Shown one piece after another: positions 55,266 to 64,000 of a stretch of DNA of 64,000 bases. Made by a program: the position numbers and the translations under genes. The stretch's first letter is position 1. Every line of letters begins with the position of its first letter. A model generated the notes under the pieces. The model was given only the letters and a program-made list of their open reading frames with translations, was not told the DNA's origin and made no database searches. Source of the DNA: Paraburkholderia franconis (GTDB lineage: Bacteria; Pseudomonadota; Gammaproteobacteria; Burkholderiales; Burkholderiaceae); NCBI RefSeq assembly GCF_009362735.1, contig NZ_WHNP01000007.1, positions 212,319-276,318 on the forward strand, given 5' to 3'.

Positions 55266-56693
55266 ATGAGAATAACGATTGAAATGGCGCAAGCACACTT
55301 CGCGTATCAACGCGCCATCTTGAACGAAGTCGGAATACAGCCTGCGACACGCATGCGCCGACGCGCGCAACTGATGCTCGCGTGCGTGGTGCTGACGTCC
55401 GCAGTGGCAAACGCGAATGCCCAAGCGTTGATTGGCAACGGTTCGGTCGGTGTCGACACGACGGGCGTCGCGCTTGGCGATTCCGCGTACTCCGGCGGCA
55501 TCGATGCAACGGCCGTTGGAGATACCTCGACTGCGGGCACCGACAACGCGACGGCGATCGGCGCTCATTCGCGCGCGATGGCGGCGTCGGCGACAGCGGT
55601 GGGCCATGCGGCGCAAGCGATTGCCGTCGGGTCGCTCGCGCTCGGCGCGAATTCGATGGCGACCCTCAGCAATAGCGTGGCACTCGGCGCGGGTTCGAAC
55701 GCGACCTTCAGCAACAGCGTGGCGCTCGGTGCGGGCTCGACGACCCTCTTTGGCGCACAGTCCGGGTACACGGCATTCGGCCTGGACGCGTCGCAAACTT
55801 CATCTGGCGAGGTCAACGTCGGCAATCGCACGATCAGCGGCGTGGCAGCGGGCCGGGTCGACCAGGATGCCGTCAACGTCGCGCAACTGAAAGCCGTGGC
55901 GAGCAGGATCGACGGCGCGGTGATGTACGACCGCAACCCCGACGGGACGATCAGCCACGACAGCGTCACGCTGCAAGGCGACCCGGCGAACGGCGGCACC
56001 CGCATCCACAACGTCGCGAATGCCGTCGATGCCCACGATGCCGTCAATCTCGGCCAGCTTTCCGCGTTGCTCGACAGCACAGTCGGCAACATGACGGTGA
56101 ACACGTCGAATCCGATGTTCAGCTCCGAGGGCTCGCCCGCCACTGAACCAGCGTTGGCCAGCGGCACCCACTCCATCGCCGCGGGCGCCAATGCGCAGGC
56201 GGGCGGCGCGAACGCGGTGGCGCTGGGCGCAGGCTCGAACGCGAGCGCGGACAATTCGGTCGCGCTCGGCCAGGGCTCGGTCGCCGATCGCGCGAATACC
56301 GTGTCGGTCGGCGCGGCTGGACAGGAGCGGCAAATCACGAACGTCGCGGCGGGCGTCCAGGGCACGGACGCCGTCAACGTCAACCAGTTGAACCAGAGCG
56401 TGAGCAGCGCAGTCGGCCAGGCAAAGAGCTACACCGACGATAAAGTGCGCTCGGTCCGCAAGGACGGCTACGGCGGCGCAGCCGCGGCGATCGCGATGGC
56501 GGGTCTGCCGCAAGCGGTGCTGCCGGGTCACGGCATGGTTGCGCTCTCAGCGGGCACGTACGGCGGACAGTCGGCGATGGCGGTCGGCGTGTCGCAACTG
56601 TCCGACACGGGCAAGTGGGTGTACAAGCTCCAGGGCACCGCGAGCTCGCGCGGCGAAGTCGGCGCGTCGGTCGGTGCGGGAATGCACTGGTGA
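55266..56693 (+). CDS. Trimeric autotransporter adhesin, compact
   Basis: A 475-residue YadA-like adhesin. A long signal region with an extended N-terminus (residues about 1-52, ending ANANAQA) leads to head repeats of the YadA/Hep-Hag type (units such as AVALGAGSNA and SNSVALGAGS), neck motifs NVAQLKAV and NVNQLNQS, and a C-terminal membrane anchor of about 60 residues (VRSVRKDGYGG to SVGAGMHW). The terminal W is typical of outer-membrane beta-barrel proteins. It is short for this family, many of which exceed 1000 residues. A GGAG/GAGG ribosome site precedes the start. It is convergent with hrpA. Confidence 0.93.
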   Translation: MRITIEMAQAHFAYQRAILNEVGIQPATRMRRRAQLMLACVVLTSAVANANAQALIGNGSVGVDTTGVALGDSAYSGGIDATAVGDTSTAGTDNATAIGAHSRAMAASATAVGHAAQAIAVGSLALGANSMATLSNSVALGAGSNATFSNSVALGAGSTTLFGAQSGYTAFGLDASQTSSGEVNVGNRTISGVAAGRVDQDAVNVAQLKAVASRIDGAVMYDRNPDGTISHDSVTLQGDPANGGTRIHNVANAVDAHDAVNLGQLSALLDSTVGNMTVNTSNPMFSSEGSPATEPALASGTHSIAAGANAQAGGANAVALGAGSNASADNSVALGQGSVADRANTVSVGAAGQERQITNVAAGVQGTDAVNVNQLNQSVSSAVGQAKSYTDDKVRSVRKDGYGGAAAAIAMAGLPQAVLPGHGMVALSAGTYGGQSAMAVGVSQLSDTGKWVYKLQGTASSRGEVGASVGAGMHW

Positions 56694-56722
56694 GACGCCG
56701 CCCGGCGCGGGAGCGGACGACC

Positions 56723-56743
56723 AAAATCACAGGGTGTGATTTT
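56723..56743. terminator. hairpin after the adhesin
   Basis: AAAATCACA and TGTGATTTT form a 9-bp stem with a three-base loop. The A and T runs are part of the stem, which gives an intrinsic terminator in both directions. Confidence 0.7.
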
Positions 56744-56761
56744 GCCCACGTGATCTTCGTC

Positions 56762-56796
56762 CGCGTGGCGCGACGCCACACACGTCGCGCCACGCG
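56762..56796. repeat. perfect 14-bp inverted repeat
   Basis: CGCGTGGCGCGACG and CGTCGCGCCACGCG flank a seven-base loop. No T-run follows, so its role (terminator, protein site or RNA structure) is open. Confidence 0.8.
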
Positions 56797-56851
56797 ACGA
56801 GCGCCCCAATGCACACTGTCGGGTGAACCGAACGCGAGGCGCCGAACTCCG

Positions 56852-59800
56852 TTACCGCTGCATCGATTCCCAGACCTTGTAGAGCCGCTTGACGGAGACA
56901 GGCATCGGCGTGCGCAGTTCCTGCGCGAAGAGCGACACGCGCAACTCTTCGAGCAGCCAGCGGAACTCGGCGAGCCGCGCATCCGGCACGCCGCCGCGCT
57001 GCGCGAGCGCGCGCTGGTAGTGCTGCGCGAGCGGCTGCAATTCCGCGGACTGACGCGCATCGCGCGCCGGATCGGCTTTCAGCTTGTCGATGCGCAGCGC
57101 GATGCCCTTCAGATAGCGCGGGAAATGAGTCAGCTGCGTGTACGGCGTATCGACGACAAAGCGCTTGCCGATCAGCGCATCCAACTGGTTCTGCATGTCC
57201 GCATAAGGCGCGGCGAACGGCTTCGCCTGCGCCAGCTTTTTGACGACAGCCGTGTACTCGCCAAGAATCAGTCCGCCGAGGCGTGCGATCTCTTGCGCGA
57301 GCAGCGTCAAGCGGCTGCGGCCTTCATCCTTGCGCGCGTGGAAGCTCGCGTCGTCATCGGGCAGCGGGTCTTGCAGACACGCGCGGTCGAGCGCTGTATC
57401 GATCAGTTGATCGCGCAGCTCTTCCTGCGTGCCGCGCGGCATGAACTGCATCGCCATTTCGCGCAAGCCCGGCAGGTTCTTTTCGAGGTACTTGATCGGC
57501 TCGCGCAACTGCAACGCGAAGAGCCGCCGCAGCCCTGCGCGATGGATGCGCGCCGCCTCGTCGGGCGAATCGAACACTTCCACGTCGCAATGCGTGCCGC
57601 GATCGACGAGCGCCGGATACCCGAACAGCGTCTGTCCGCCCCGGCGGATTTCGAGCAGCTCGGGCAGCTTGCCGAAATTCCACGTCGTCAGGTTTTCGTA
57701 GAGCGCGGTTGCGGATGCCGCGGGAGATTCCGCCGTCGACGGCGTGTGCGGCGCGCTCGGAGCGCTTCGCGCGGCAGTGCCGTTCGTACCACGCGAACCA
57801 TCGGCCGTCGCGCCGCGCGCAGGCGCGCCGCCACCCGAAGTCGCGTTGGCCAGCGCCGCCCCTGCCGCGCTCGCCGCGATCTTCTGGAAATGCTGTTGCG
57901 CCTGACCGCCGAGTTCGGCGCGCAGTTGCGCGAGGTTGCGGCCCATCGCGAGCTGACGGCCGTGCTCGTCGATGACCTTGAAGTTCATGAACAGATGCGG
58001 CGCGAGCGTTTCGAGCTTGAAGTCCGACTGCTTCATCGCGACCTGCTTCTGCTCGCGGACATCGGCGATCAGCGCATCGAGCAGACCGCCCGTGCCGAAG
58101 CGCGTGCCGTCATGACGCTCGACGAAGCCCGCCGCGTACTCCGGCAGCGGCACGCAATGGCGGCGCAGCTTCTGCGGCAACGACTTGAGCAGCAGTTGCG
58201 TCTTCTCTTTCAGCATGCCCGGCACGAGCCACTCGACGCGCCGCGCATCCACCTGGTTCAGCGCGAAGAGCGGCACGGCGAGCGTCACGCCATCGCGCGG
58301 CGAGCCCGGCTCGAAGTGATACGTCAGCGCCATCTCGACGCCCGACATCGTCATCCGCTTAGGAAACAGATCGGTTGTGACGCCGGCCGCTTCGTGACGC
58401 ATCAGGTCGTCGCGCGACAGATACAGCAGACGCAGCTTGTCTTCTTGCTGCCCGCTCTTCTTCACTTCGTCGCGATACCAGCGCTCGAACGCCGCGCCCG
58501 TATAGATGCCGTTCGGAATCGCCTGATCGTAGAACGCGTAGATGAGTTCGTCGTCGACCAGCACGTCCTGCCGGCGCGATTTGTGTTCGAGCTGCTCGAT
58601 TTCGCCGAGCAGCTTGCGGTTGTGCGCGAAAAACGCGAGCTTCGTGTCGAACTCGCCTTCGACGAGCGCGCCGCGAATGAACAGCTCCCGCGCGCGCGCC
58701 GGGTCCTGCTTGCCGAAGCTCACGCGCCGCCGGTGATAGACGGGCAAGCCATACAGCATCGCGCGCTCGAACGCCGACACCTGCGCGGCGCGCTTTTCCC
58801 AATGCGGCTCGGAGAGCGACTTCTTCAACAGATGCGCGCCCACCCGCTCGATCCATTCCGGCTCGATCTTCGCGATACAGCGCGCGTACAGCCGGCTGGT
58901 CTCGACCAGTTCCGCCGCCATCGCCCACTTGCCCGCCTTCTTCACGAGCGCCGAGCCCGGCCACAGGTAGAACTTGATGCCGCGCGCGCCGAGGTAGTAA
59001 GGCTCGTCGTCGGCTTTCAGGCCGATATTGCCGAGCAGGCCCGTCAGCAGCGCAAGATGGATCTGCTCGAAGGTCGCCTCGCTTTCGTTCAGGCGCCAGC
59101 CATGCTCGCGCACCACCGTCAGCAGTTGCGAATGCACGTCGCGCCATTCGCGCAGACGCAGATGCGACAGGAAGTTCTGCCTGCATGCATCGGTTAGCTG
59201 TTTGTTCGACTTCTTGTGCGCGACGGCTTCTTCGAACCACGCCCAGATCTTCAGCCATTGCAGGAACTCCGAGCGCTCGTCGGCAAACTTGCGATGCGCC
59301 TGGTCCGCCTGCTCCTGCGCGTCGATCGGGCGATCGCGCGGGTCCTGCACCGACAGCGCGCTCGCGATGATCAGCAGTTCGCGCAGCGACTGCTGGTCGC
59401 GCGCGGCGAGAATCATCCGGCCGACGCGCGGATCGAGCGGCAGACGCGCGAGCTCGCGGCCGAGCGGCGTAAGCGCGTTATCGTCGTCGACGGCCCCGAG
59501 TTCGTTGAGCAGCTGATAACCGTCGGCGATTGCGCGCCCCGGCGGCGGCTCGATGAATGGGAACGTTTCGATCGCCGTCAGATGCAGCGACTTCATCCGC
59601 AAGATGACGGCGGCCAGCGACGAACGCAGAATCTCGGGGTCTGTGAAACGCGGCCGCGCCGCGAAGTCGTCTTCTTCGTAGAGACGAATGCAGATGCCGT
59701 CGGCGACGCGGCCGCAGCGCCCTGCCCGCTGGTTCGCGGCTGCCTGCGAGATCGACTCGACCTGCAACTGCTCGACCTTGTTGCGGTACGAGTAGCGCTT

Positions 59801-61201
59801 CACGCGCGCGAGGCCCGTGTCGATCACGTAACGGATGCCGGGCACCGTCAGCGACGTTTCTGCGACGTTGGTCGCGAGCACGATGCGCCGCGCGTTCGAC
59901 GGACGGAACACACGCTCCTGTTCGGCCGCGGAAAGCCGCGCGAACAACGGCAGGATTTCCGTGTGCGGTGGATGGTGCTTGCGCAGCGCCTCCGCCGCGT
60001 CGCGAATCTCGCGCTCGCCGGGCAGGAACACGAGCACGTCGCCGGGGCCTTCGCGGCACAGCTCGTCGGCGGCTTCGACGATCGCGTCCATCAGATCGCG
60101 ATCGGTCTCGCGTTGCGTTCTCGGACGATCCGGCCGATCCGGACGATCGCCGCGCTCGCGGCCCGCGTGGCCTTCCGCTGCCTTGACGGCCGGCGAATCT
60201 TCGGCGACGGCCCGGTAGCGTACTTCGACGGGATAGAGCCGCCCGCTCACTTCGATCACGGGCGCGGGCTTTTCTTCACTGCCGAAATGGCGCGCGAAAC
60301 GGTCGGCATCGATCGTCGCCGACGTCACGATCAGCTTCAGATCGGGACGCTTCGGCAAAATTTCCTTCAGATAGCCGAGCAGAAAATCGATGTTCAGGCT
60401 GCGCTCGTGCGCTTCGTCGATGATCAGCGTGTCGTAGGCCTTCAGCAGCGGATCGGTCTGCGTTTCCGCGAGCAGAATGCCGTCCGTCATCAGCTTGACG
60501 GAAGCGCCCGGTGCGAGATTGTCGGTGAAGCGCACCTTGTAGCCGACCACTTCGCCGAACGGCGTGCCGAGTTCCTCGGCGATGCGCCGGCCCGTCGCCG
60601 ATGCCGCGATCCGGCGCGGCTGCGTGTGGCCGATCAGGCCGCTGCCGCCCGCGCCGAGCCCGCGTCCGAGCGCGAGACAGATTTTCGGCAGCTGCGTCGT
60701 CTTGCCCGAACCCGTCTCGCCGCTGACGATCACGACCTGATGGCCGGCAATCGCGCGCGCGATTTCCTCGCGTCTGCCGGAAACGGGCAACGCTTCGGGG
60801 AACGTGATGGGCGGAACCGGATTCGGTTCGATCGCGCGCGTGGACTTGTGCGGTTCGCGCGGGCCTGTGCGTGGCTTGTCGCGTGGCTGTTCACGCGGTT
60901 GTTCATTTTGCTGGCCGCCGGCGCGTTTATTGCCCTGACCGCGCTGCTGCCCGTGCGCGCCGCTTTTCGGGCGATCGTGAGGCGCGCCGGCCGCTTTCTT
61001 CGTCGCGTCACCGGACGCGGAATTGCTCGCACGCGGCGCATTCGCAGCGTTCACGGAAACGTCACGACGCGAAGCTTCGCCGCGTGCGTCGCGCGATGCG
61101 TCCTGACGGTCGCGCGGCGTCGCCTTCGCGGCGTCCTTCGCAGCAGCGTCAGCCGCGTTTTTCGTATCAGCTCCTGCGGAGCTTTTGGGTACATTCGACA
61201 T
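56852..61201 (-). CDS. hrpA: HrpA, ATP-dependent RNA helicase
   Basis: A DEAH-box RNA helicase, 1449 residues, against about 1300 in E. coli. The helicase core begins after a low-complexity N-terminal region of about 130 residues (Ala/Lys/Asp/Arg-rich), with GETGSGKTTQ (Walker A), DEAHERS and SAT motifs, then the HrpA C-terminal oligonucleotide-binding and DUF3418-like regions. In E. coli HrpA acts in mRNA processing and in rescue of stalled ribosomes. The ATG at 61201 shares a TATAAT-like palindrome with the divergent argA. Confidence 0.96.
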   Translation of the reverse strand: MSNVPKSSAGADTKNAADAAAKDAAKATPRDRQDASRDARGEASRRDVSVNAANAPRASNSASGDATKKAAGAPHDRPKSGAHGQQRGQGNKRAGGQQNEQPREQPRDKPRTGPREPHKSTRAIEPNPVPPITFPEALPVSGRREEIARAIAGHQVVIVSGETGSGKTTQLPKICLALGRGLGAGGSGLIGHTQPRRIAASATGRRIAEELGTPFGEVVGYKVRFTDNLAPGASVKLMTDGILLAETQTDPLLKAYDTLIIDEAHERSLNIDFLLGYLKEILPKRPDLKLIVTSATIDADRFARHFGSEEKPAPVIEVSGRLYPVEVRYRAVAEDSPAVKAAEGHAGRERGDRPDRPDRPRTQRETDRDLMDAIVEAADELCREGPGDVLVFLPGEREIRDAAEALRKHHPPHTEILPLFARLSAAEQERVFRPSNARRIVLATNVAETSLTVPGIRYVIDTGLARVKRYSYRNKVEQLQVESISQAAANQRAGRCGRVADGICIRLYEEDDFAARPRFTDPEILRSSLAAVILRMKSLHLTAIETFPFIEPPPGRAIADGYQLLNELGAVDDDNALTPLGRELARLPLDPRVGRMILAARDQQSLRELLIIASALSVQDPRDRPIDAQEQADQAHRKFADERSEFLQWLKIWAWFEEAVAHKKSNKQLTDACRQNFLSHLRLREWRDVHSQLLTVVREHGWRLNESEATFEQIHLALLTGLLGNIGLKADDEPYYLGARGIKFYLWPGSALVKKAGKWAMAAELVETSRLYARCIAKIEPEWIERVGAHLLKKSLSEPHWEKRAAQVSAFERAMLYGLPVYHRRRVSFGKQDPARARELFIRGALVEGEFDTKLAFFAHNRKLLGEIEQLEHKSRRQDVLVDDELIYAFYDQAIPNGIYTGAAFERWYRDEVKKSGQQEDKLRLLYLSRDDLMRHEAAGVTTDLFPKRMTMSGVEMALTYHFEPGSPRDGVTLAVPLFALNQVDARRVEWLVPGMLKEKTQLLLKSLPQKLRRHCVPLPEYAAGFVERHDGTRFGTGGLLDALIADVREQKQVAMKQSDFKLETLAPHLFMNFKVIDEHGRQLAMGRNLAQLRAELGGQAQQHFQKIAASAAGAALANATSGGGAPARGATADGSRGTNGTAARSAPSAPHTPSTAESPAASATALYENLTTWNFGKLPELLEIRRGGQTLFGYPALVDRGTHCDVEVFDSPDEAARIHRAGLRRLFALQLREPIKYLEKNLPGLREMAMQFMPRGTQEELRDQLIDTALDRACLQDPLPDDDASFHARKDEGRSRLTLLAQEIARLGGLILGEYTAVVKKLAQAKPFAAPYADMQNQLDALIGKRFVVDTPYTQLTHFPRYLKGIALRIDKLKADPARDARQSAELQPLAQHYQRALAQRGGVPDARLAEFRWLLEELRVSLFAQELRTPMPVSVKRLYKVWESMQR

Positions 61202-61209
61202 GGGGGCGC

Positions 61210-61217
61210 ATTATAAT
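61210..61217. promoter_or_regulatory. shared ATTATAAT palindrome, -10 for argA and hrpA
   Basis: ATTATAAT contains TATAAT on both strands: 61212-61217 on the plus strand (argA starts at 61225) and 61210-61215 on the minus strand (hrpA starts at 61201). Both start codons would lie at or within a few bases of the transcription start. No consensus -35 is evident on either side. Confidence 0.55.
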
Positions 61218-61224
61218 CCGGGGC

Positions 61225-62604
61225 ATGAATTCCCAAACCGACCTCGTCCCCTCGCCCGCCAGCACGCCGGCCTCGTCCAGCGACGCGGAAATCCTGTTGC
61301 AGCACGCGCAATTCGTCGACTGGATGCGATCGGTCGCGCCGTATATTCACGCGTTCCGAAACAAGACGTTCGTCGTCGGGTTCGGCGGCGAAGTCGTGCA
61401 TCAGGGGCTGCTCAACGCGCTCGTCTCCGACATCGCGCTGTTGCAGGCCATGGGTATCCAGATCGTGCTCGTGCACGGGTCTCGTCCGCAAGTCGAAGAG
61501 CAGATGAGCCTGCACGGTGTCGAATCCGAGTTTTCGCACGGCATGCGCATCACCGATGCGCGCGCGCTCGAATCCGCGAAGGAAGCGGCGGGCGAAGTGC
61601 GTCTCGACATCGAGGCCGCGATCAGCCAGGGCTTGCCGAACACGCCGATGGCGCACGCGCACATCAGCGTGGTGTCGGGCAACTTCGTAACGGCGCGCCC
61701 GGTCGGCATTCTGGACGGGGTCGATTTCCAGCACACGGGTGTCGTGCGCAAGATCGATGCCGAGTCCATCCGTCATTCGCTCGCGAGCCGCAAGCTCGTG
61801 CTGCTGTCGCCGCTCGGCTTCTCGCCGACGGGCGAGGCGTTCAATCTGGCGATGGAAGATGTCGCGTCGGCGGCCGCGATTGCGCTGCGCGCGGACAAGA
61901 TCGTGTTTCTCACCGAAACGGAAGGGCTGCTCGACGAGGAAGGCTCGCTGATCCGCGAAATGTCGCTGGACGACGCTTACCGGCTGCACGAAAGCGGCGC
62001 GGTGACGGGCGACGCCGGTTTCTATCTGAAGCACTCGATCCGCGCGTGCCGCGGCGGCGTGGCGCGCGCGCACATCATTCCGTACGCGCTCGACGGCGGT
62101 CTGCTGCTGGAACTGTTCTTGCACGATGGCGTCGGCACGATGATCTCGTACGAGAACCTCGAGAGCCTGCGCGAAGCAACACCCGACGACGTCGGCGGCA
62201 TTCTCACGCTGATCGAGCCGCTCGAAACGGATGGCACGCTCGTACGGCGCGGACGCCACCAGATCGAGCGCGACATCGACCATTTCTCGGTGATCGAGCA
62301 CGACGGCGTGCTGTTCGGCTGCGCGGCGCTGTATCCGTACCCGCAGGAGCGCATCGGCGAAATGGCGTGCCTGACGGTCGCGCCCGAAGCGCAGGGCTCG
62401 GGCGACGGCGAGCGGCTCCTGAAGCGCGTCGAGCAGCGCGCGCGGGCGCGCGGTCTCACGCGCATCTTCGTGCTGACGACGCGCACCGAACACTGGTTCC
62501 TCAAGCGGGGCTTCGTGAAGGTCACCGTCGACGATCTGCCCGAAGATCGCCGCCGGCTCTACAACTGGCAGCGCAAGTCGCTCGTGCTGATGAAACAGCT
62601 CTGA
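61225..62604 (+). CDS. argA: N-acetylglutamate synthase
   Basis: First step of arginine synthesis, acetyl-CoA plus glutamate to N-acetylglutamate. The 459-residue product has an amino-acid-kinase fold (residues about 35-295: FVVGFGGEVVHQG, LVHGSRPQVEEQM) fused to a GNAT acetyltransferase (about 310-455; CLTVAPEAQGSGDGERLL is the CoA-binding motif). This two-domain form is the classical ArgA, normally feedback-inhibited by arginine. The start codon lies within 8 bases of a TATAAT box, so the message may be leaderless. The yggX gene follows. Confidence 0.96.
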   Translation: MNSQTDLVPSPASTPASSSDAEILLQHAQFVDWMRSVAPYIHAFRNKTFVVGFGGEVVHQGLLNALVSDIALLQAMGIQIVLVHGSRPQVEEQMSLHGVESEFSHGMRITDARALESAKEAAGEVRLDIEAAISQGLPNTPMAHAHISVVSGNFVTARPVGILDGVDFQHTGVVRKIDAESIRHSLASRKLVLLSPLGFSPTGEAFNLAMEDVASAAAIALRADKIVFLTETEGLLDEEGSLIREMSLDDAYRLHESGAVTGDAGFYLKHSIRACRGGVARAHIIPYALDGGLLLELFLHDGVGTMISYENLESLREATPDDVGGILTLIEPLETDGTLVRRGRHQIERDIDHFSVIEHDGVLFGCAALYPYPQERIGEMACLTVAPEAQGSGDGERLLKRVEQRARARGLTRIFVLTTRTEHWFLKRGFVKVTVDDLPEDRRRLYNWQRKSLVLMKQL

Positions 62605-62667
62605 GCACTCAACATAACGCCCCTATCGCGCGACGCCGTCCCACATCGATTACAGGAGAAGCACAGC

Positions 62668-62943
62668 ATGACTCGCATGGTTCAATGCACGAAGCTCGGC
62701 AAGGAAGCCGAAGGTCTCGATTTCCCGCCGCTGCCGGGCGAACTCGGCAAGCGGATCTACGAGAGCATTTCGAAAGAAGCGTGGCAGCAGTGGCTGAAGC
62801 AGCAGACGATGCTGATCAACGAAAACCGGCTGAACATGGCCGATCCGCGCGCGCGTCAGTATCTGATGAAGCAGACGGAGAAGTTCTTCTTCGGCGAAGG
62901 CGCCGATCAGGCTTCGGGTTACGTGCCGCCGGCGCAAGGCTGA
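62668..62943 (+). CDS. yggX: YggX, Fe(II)-trafficking/oxidative-protection protein
   Basis: A 91-residue protein ([20 protein letters not shown]) with the conserved Cys7 and the GELGKRIYE and [14 protein letters not shown] motifs of the YggX family. It is thought to protect Fe-S clusters or carry iron during oxidative stress. It lies 63 bp after argA, with a GGAG ribosome site, and is followed by a strong terminator. Confidence 0.95.
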   Translation: MTRMVQCTKLGKEAEGLDFPPLPGELGKRIYESISKEAWQQWLKQQTMLINENRLNMADPRARQYLMKQTEKFFFGEGADQASGYVPPAQG

Positions 62944-62969
62944 GCGGTCGCTGCGAACCCGATGGTACA

Positions 62970-62999
62970 AAAATCCGCGCTTTGAGCGCGGATTTTTTT
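62970..62999 (+). terminator. argA-yggX terminator
   Basis: AAATCCGCGCT and AGCGCGGATTT pair perfectly and are followed by TTTT. Confidence 0.93.
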
Positions 63000-63142
63000 C
63001 GCCCGTACCCGGCGCGCGCCTGGTGCGAGAATTGAACGAAACCGTTAGTCGCATCCCACTTCTTCAGCCGCCGCCGAATTCCCGCAATCCTCCGCCTGAC
63101 AAGGGATTGCCCCACGTTCCCGTCCCTTGCCGGACGGGCGGT

Positions 63143-63172
63143 TTGCACGATCCTCGCTCATCGTGCTACCAT
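63143..63172 (+). promoter_or_regulatory. possible promoter upstream of the ProP-like gene
   Basis: TTGCAC (63143-63148), an 18-base spacer and TACCAT (63167-63172). If used, the transporter mRNA would have a leader of about 470 bases. The rest of 63000-63647 shows no gene I can support; the frame 63391-63636 has no family character. Confidence 0.4.
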
Positions 63173-63647
63173 GTGCGTCGTTCTAACTGCATTAACCCTT
63201 CATTCGCGTTCAGTTCGCAACCCAGCCGTGCGCGTGCCGGGTTCGGATTTGAACTGTTTTTATACAAGAAGGCTTGTCGGTTGTTTCGTTGCAAGTCGCG
63301 CCAGATTGGACTGACGCGATCCAGAGCGACGCCTCGCCGGCCTTTTTCGTTTCAAGCCTTTCAAGCGGCATGAGCGCACTGCGTGCGTGAATGTCCTCCG
63401 GTATCTGCCCCCCTGCAAGGCCACGCGGATACCAACGTTTAGCAGCAACCCCACGAGTGCAATTTCGCGACGACCTTCGCGCTGCACGGGCGTCATTTTT
63501 TCTGCGCGAGTGCCCCGCACGTTTGCGCAGTGCGCCCTTGCGCGGTCCGCGCCAGGCAAGATGCCTTTGGCCGCTCGCGAAACTGTACTTCCAGCAATCC
63601 GTGGCGGAGCGCTTACGCGTTCGGCCGCAGTCATAGGAGTTTTAACC

Positions 63648-64000
63648 TTGACCGCTACCAGCAACGGCTTCTGGCGACACGAGTCCAAAGACAACAGCCT
63701 CGCCCTCGACGACATCACGGTCGTCGACAACACCCTTCTCAGGCGTGCCGTCGGCGCAATGGCCCTCGGCAATGCGATGGAATGGTTCGACTTCGGTGTG
63801 TACAGCTATATCGCCGTCACGTTGGGCAAAGTGTTCTTCCCGTCGAGCAGCCCGTCCGCGCAGCTGATCGCGACCTTCGGCACATTTGCCGCCGCGTTCC
63901 TCGTGCGCCCGATCGGCGGCATGGTGTTCGGCCCGCTCGGCGACCGCATCGGCCGTCAGCGCGTGCTCGCGATGACGATGATCATGATGGCGCTCGGCAC
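63648..64000 (+). CDS. proP: ProP-like MFS transporter (5' part)
   Basis: The first 117 codons of a metabolite:H+ symporter of the MHS family, cut by the window edge. I start at a TTG with a TAGGAG ribosome site. The protein begins with a hydrophilic N-terminus of about 40 residues. Then come the first helix with [16 protein letters not shown], a second helix and the loop motif [13 protein letters not shown], which is the MFS signature between helices 2 and 3. ProP imports proline and betaine as osmoprotectants. Related MHS members carry citrate, shikimate or other organic acids, so the substrate is provisional. Confidence 0.85.
   Translation, partial: MTATSNGFWRHESKDNSLALDDITVVDNTLLRRAVGAMALGNAMEWFDFGVYSYIAVTLGKVFFPSSSPSAQLIATFGTFAAAFLVRPIGGMVFGPLGDRIGRQRVLAMTMIMMALG

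Noticed and set aside
1..64000. Mobile elements, prophage, CRISPR array or rRNA operon
   Set aside because: No transposase, integrase, phage-structural gene, spaced repeat array or rRNA sequence was seen. The only repeats are the inverted pair near 4.5-5.2 kb and short tandem units.

Overview
The window looks like a chromosomal segment of a beta-proteobacterium of the Burkholderiaceae, most likely Paraburkholderia or a close relative. The reasons are strong G+C bias in third codon positions, the two-lipoyl AceF with a lipoyl-bearing E3, a phasin, a compact trimeric autotransporter, and the order rpfE-like/recJ/prfB/lysS. The genus is inferred from remembered family features, not from a database search. 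Almost all of it is core genome. I see no insertion sequence, prophage, integrase, CRISPR array or rRNA operon.

Layout. 1-1.3 kb: lolD (partial) and lolC/E, lipoprotein export. 1.6-8 kb: rpfE-like, recJ, prfB (with an in-frame stop and programmed +1 frameshift) and lysS; a degenerate inverted repeat fills the recJ-prfB gap. 8.4-9.2 kb: a glycine-zipper envelope protein. 9.3-16.1 kb (minus strand): a low-molecular-weight tyrosine phosphatase gene, then the Isc iron-sulfur locus iscR-iscS-iscU-iscA // hscB-hscA-fdx-iscX, with two IscR-type boxes over the iscR promoter and an intrinsic terminator after iscA. 16.2-20.6 kb: two small envelope proteins, lutB-lutA (no lutC nearby) and a divergent IclR regulator. 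20.7-23.4 kb: pbpG (PBP7) and a phasin with two candidate PhaR boxes. 23.6-33.7 kb: the pyruvate dehydrogenase complex aceE-aceF-lpdA, divergent from a membrane PAS histidine kinase/FixJ-type regulator pair.

34.3-45.1 kb: a DUF3300/DUF2950 secreted-protein pair, folD, an acyltransferase, prlC, xth, the initiator tRNA-Met, a YgeA-type racemase and a CodA-like deaminase whose specificity residue is changed. 45.2-50.5 kb: ntrC, ntrB and glnA with a sigma-54 promoter and NtrC-like boxes, then a divergent rhodanese. 50.7-54.7 kb: a CinA-like protein, an EI24 membrane protein, a fatty-acid hydroxylase-like protein and a secreted beta-propeller. 55.3-64 kb: a compact trimeric autotransporter, hrpA, argA, the iron-trafficking protein YggX and the start of a ProP-type transporter.

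Convergent gene pairs are separated by clear hairpin terminators. The observations I rate highest are: (1) the prfB recoding site uses UAA instead of the usual UGA; (2) the CodA homologue has Cys where E. coli has Asp314, the position reported to discriminate against 5-methylcytosine; (3) the E3 subunit LpdA carries two lipoyl domains, the second almost identical to one in the neighbouring AceF; (4) a two-component system diverges from aceE with a dyad in the shared control region. No single wholly new system is evident.
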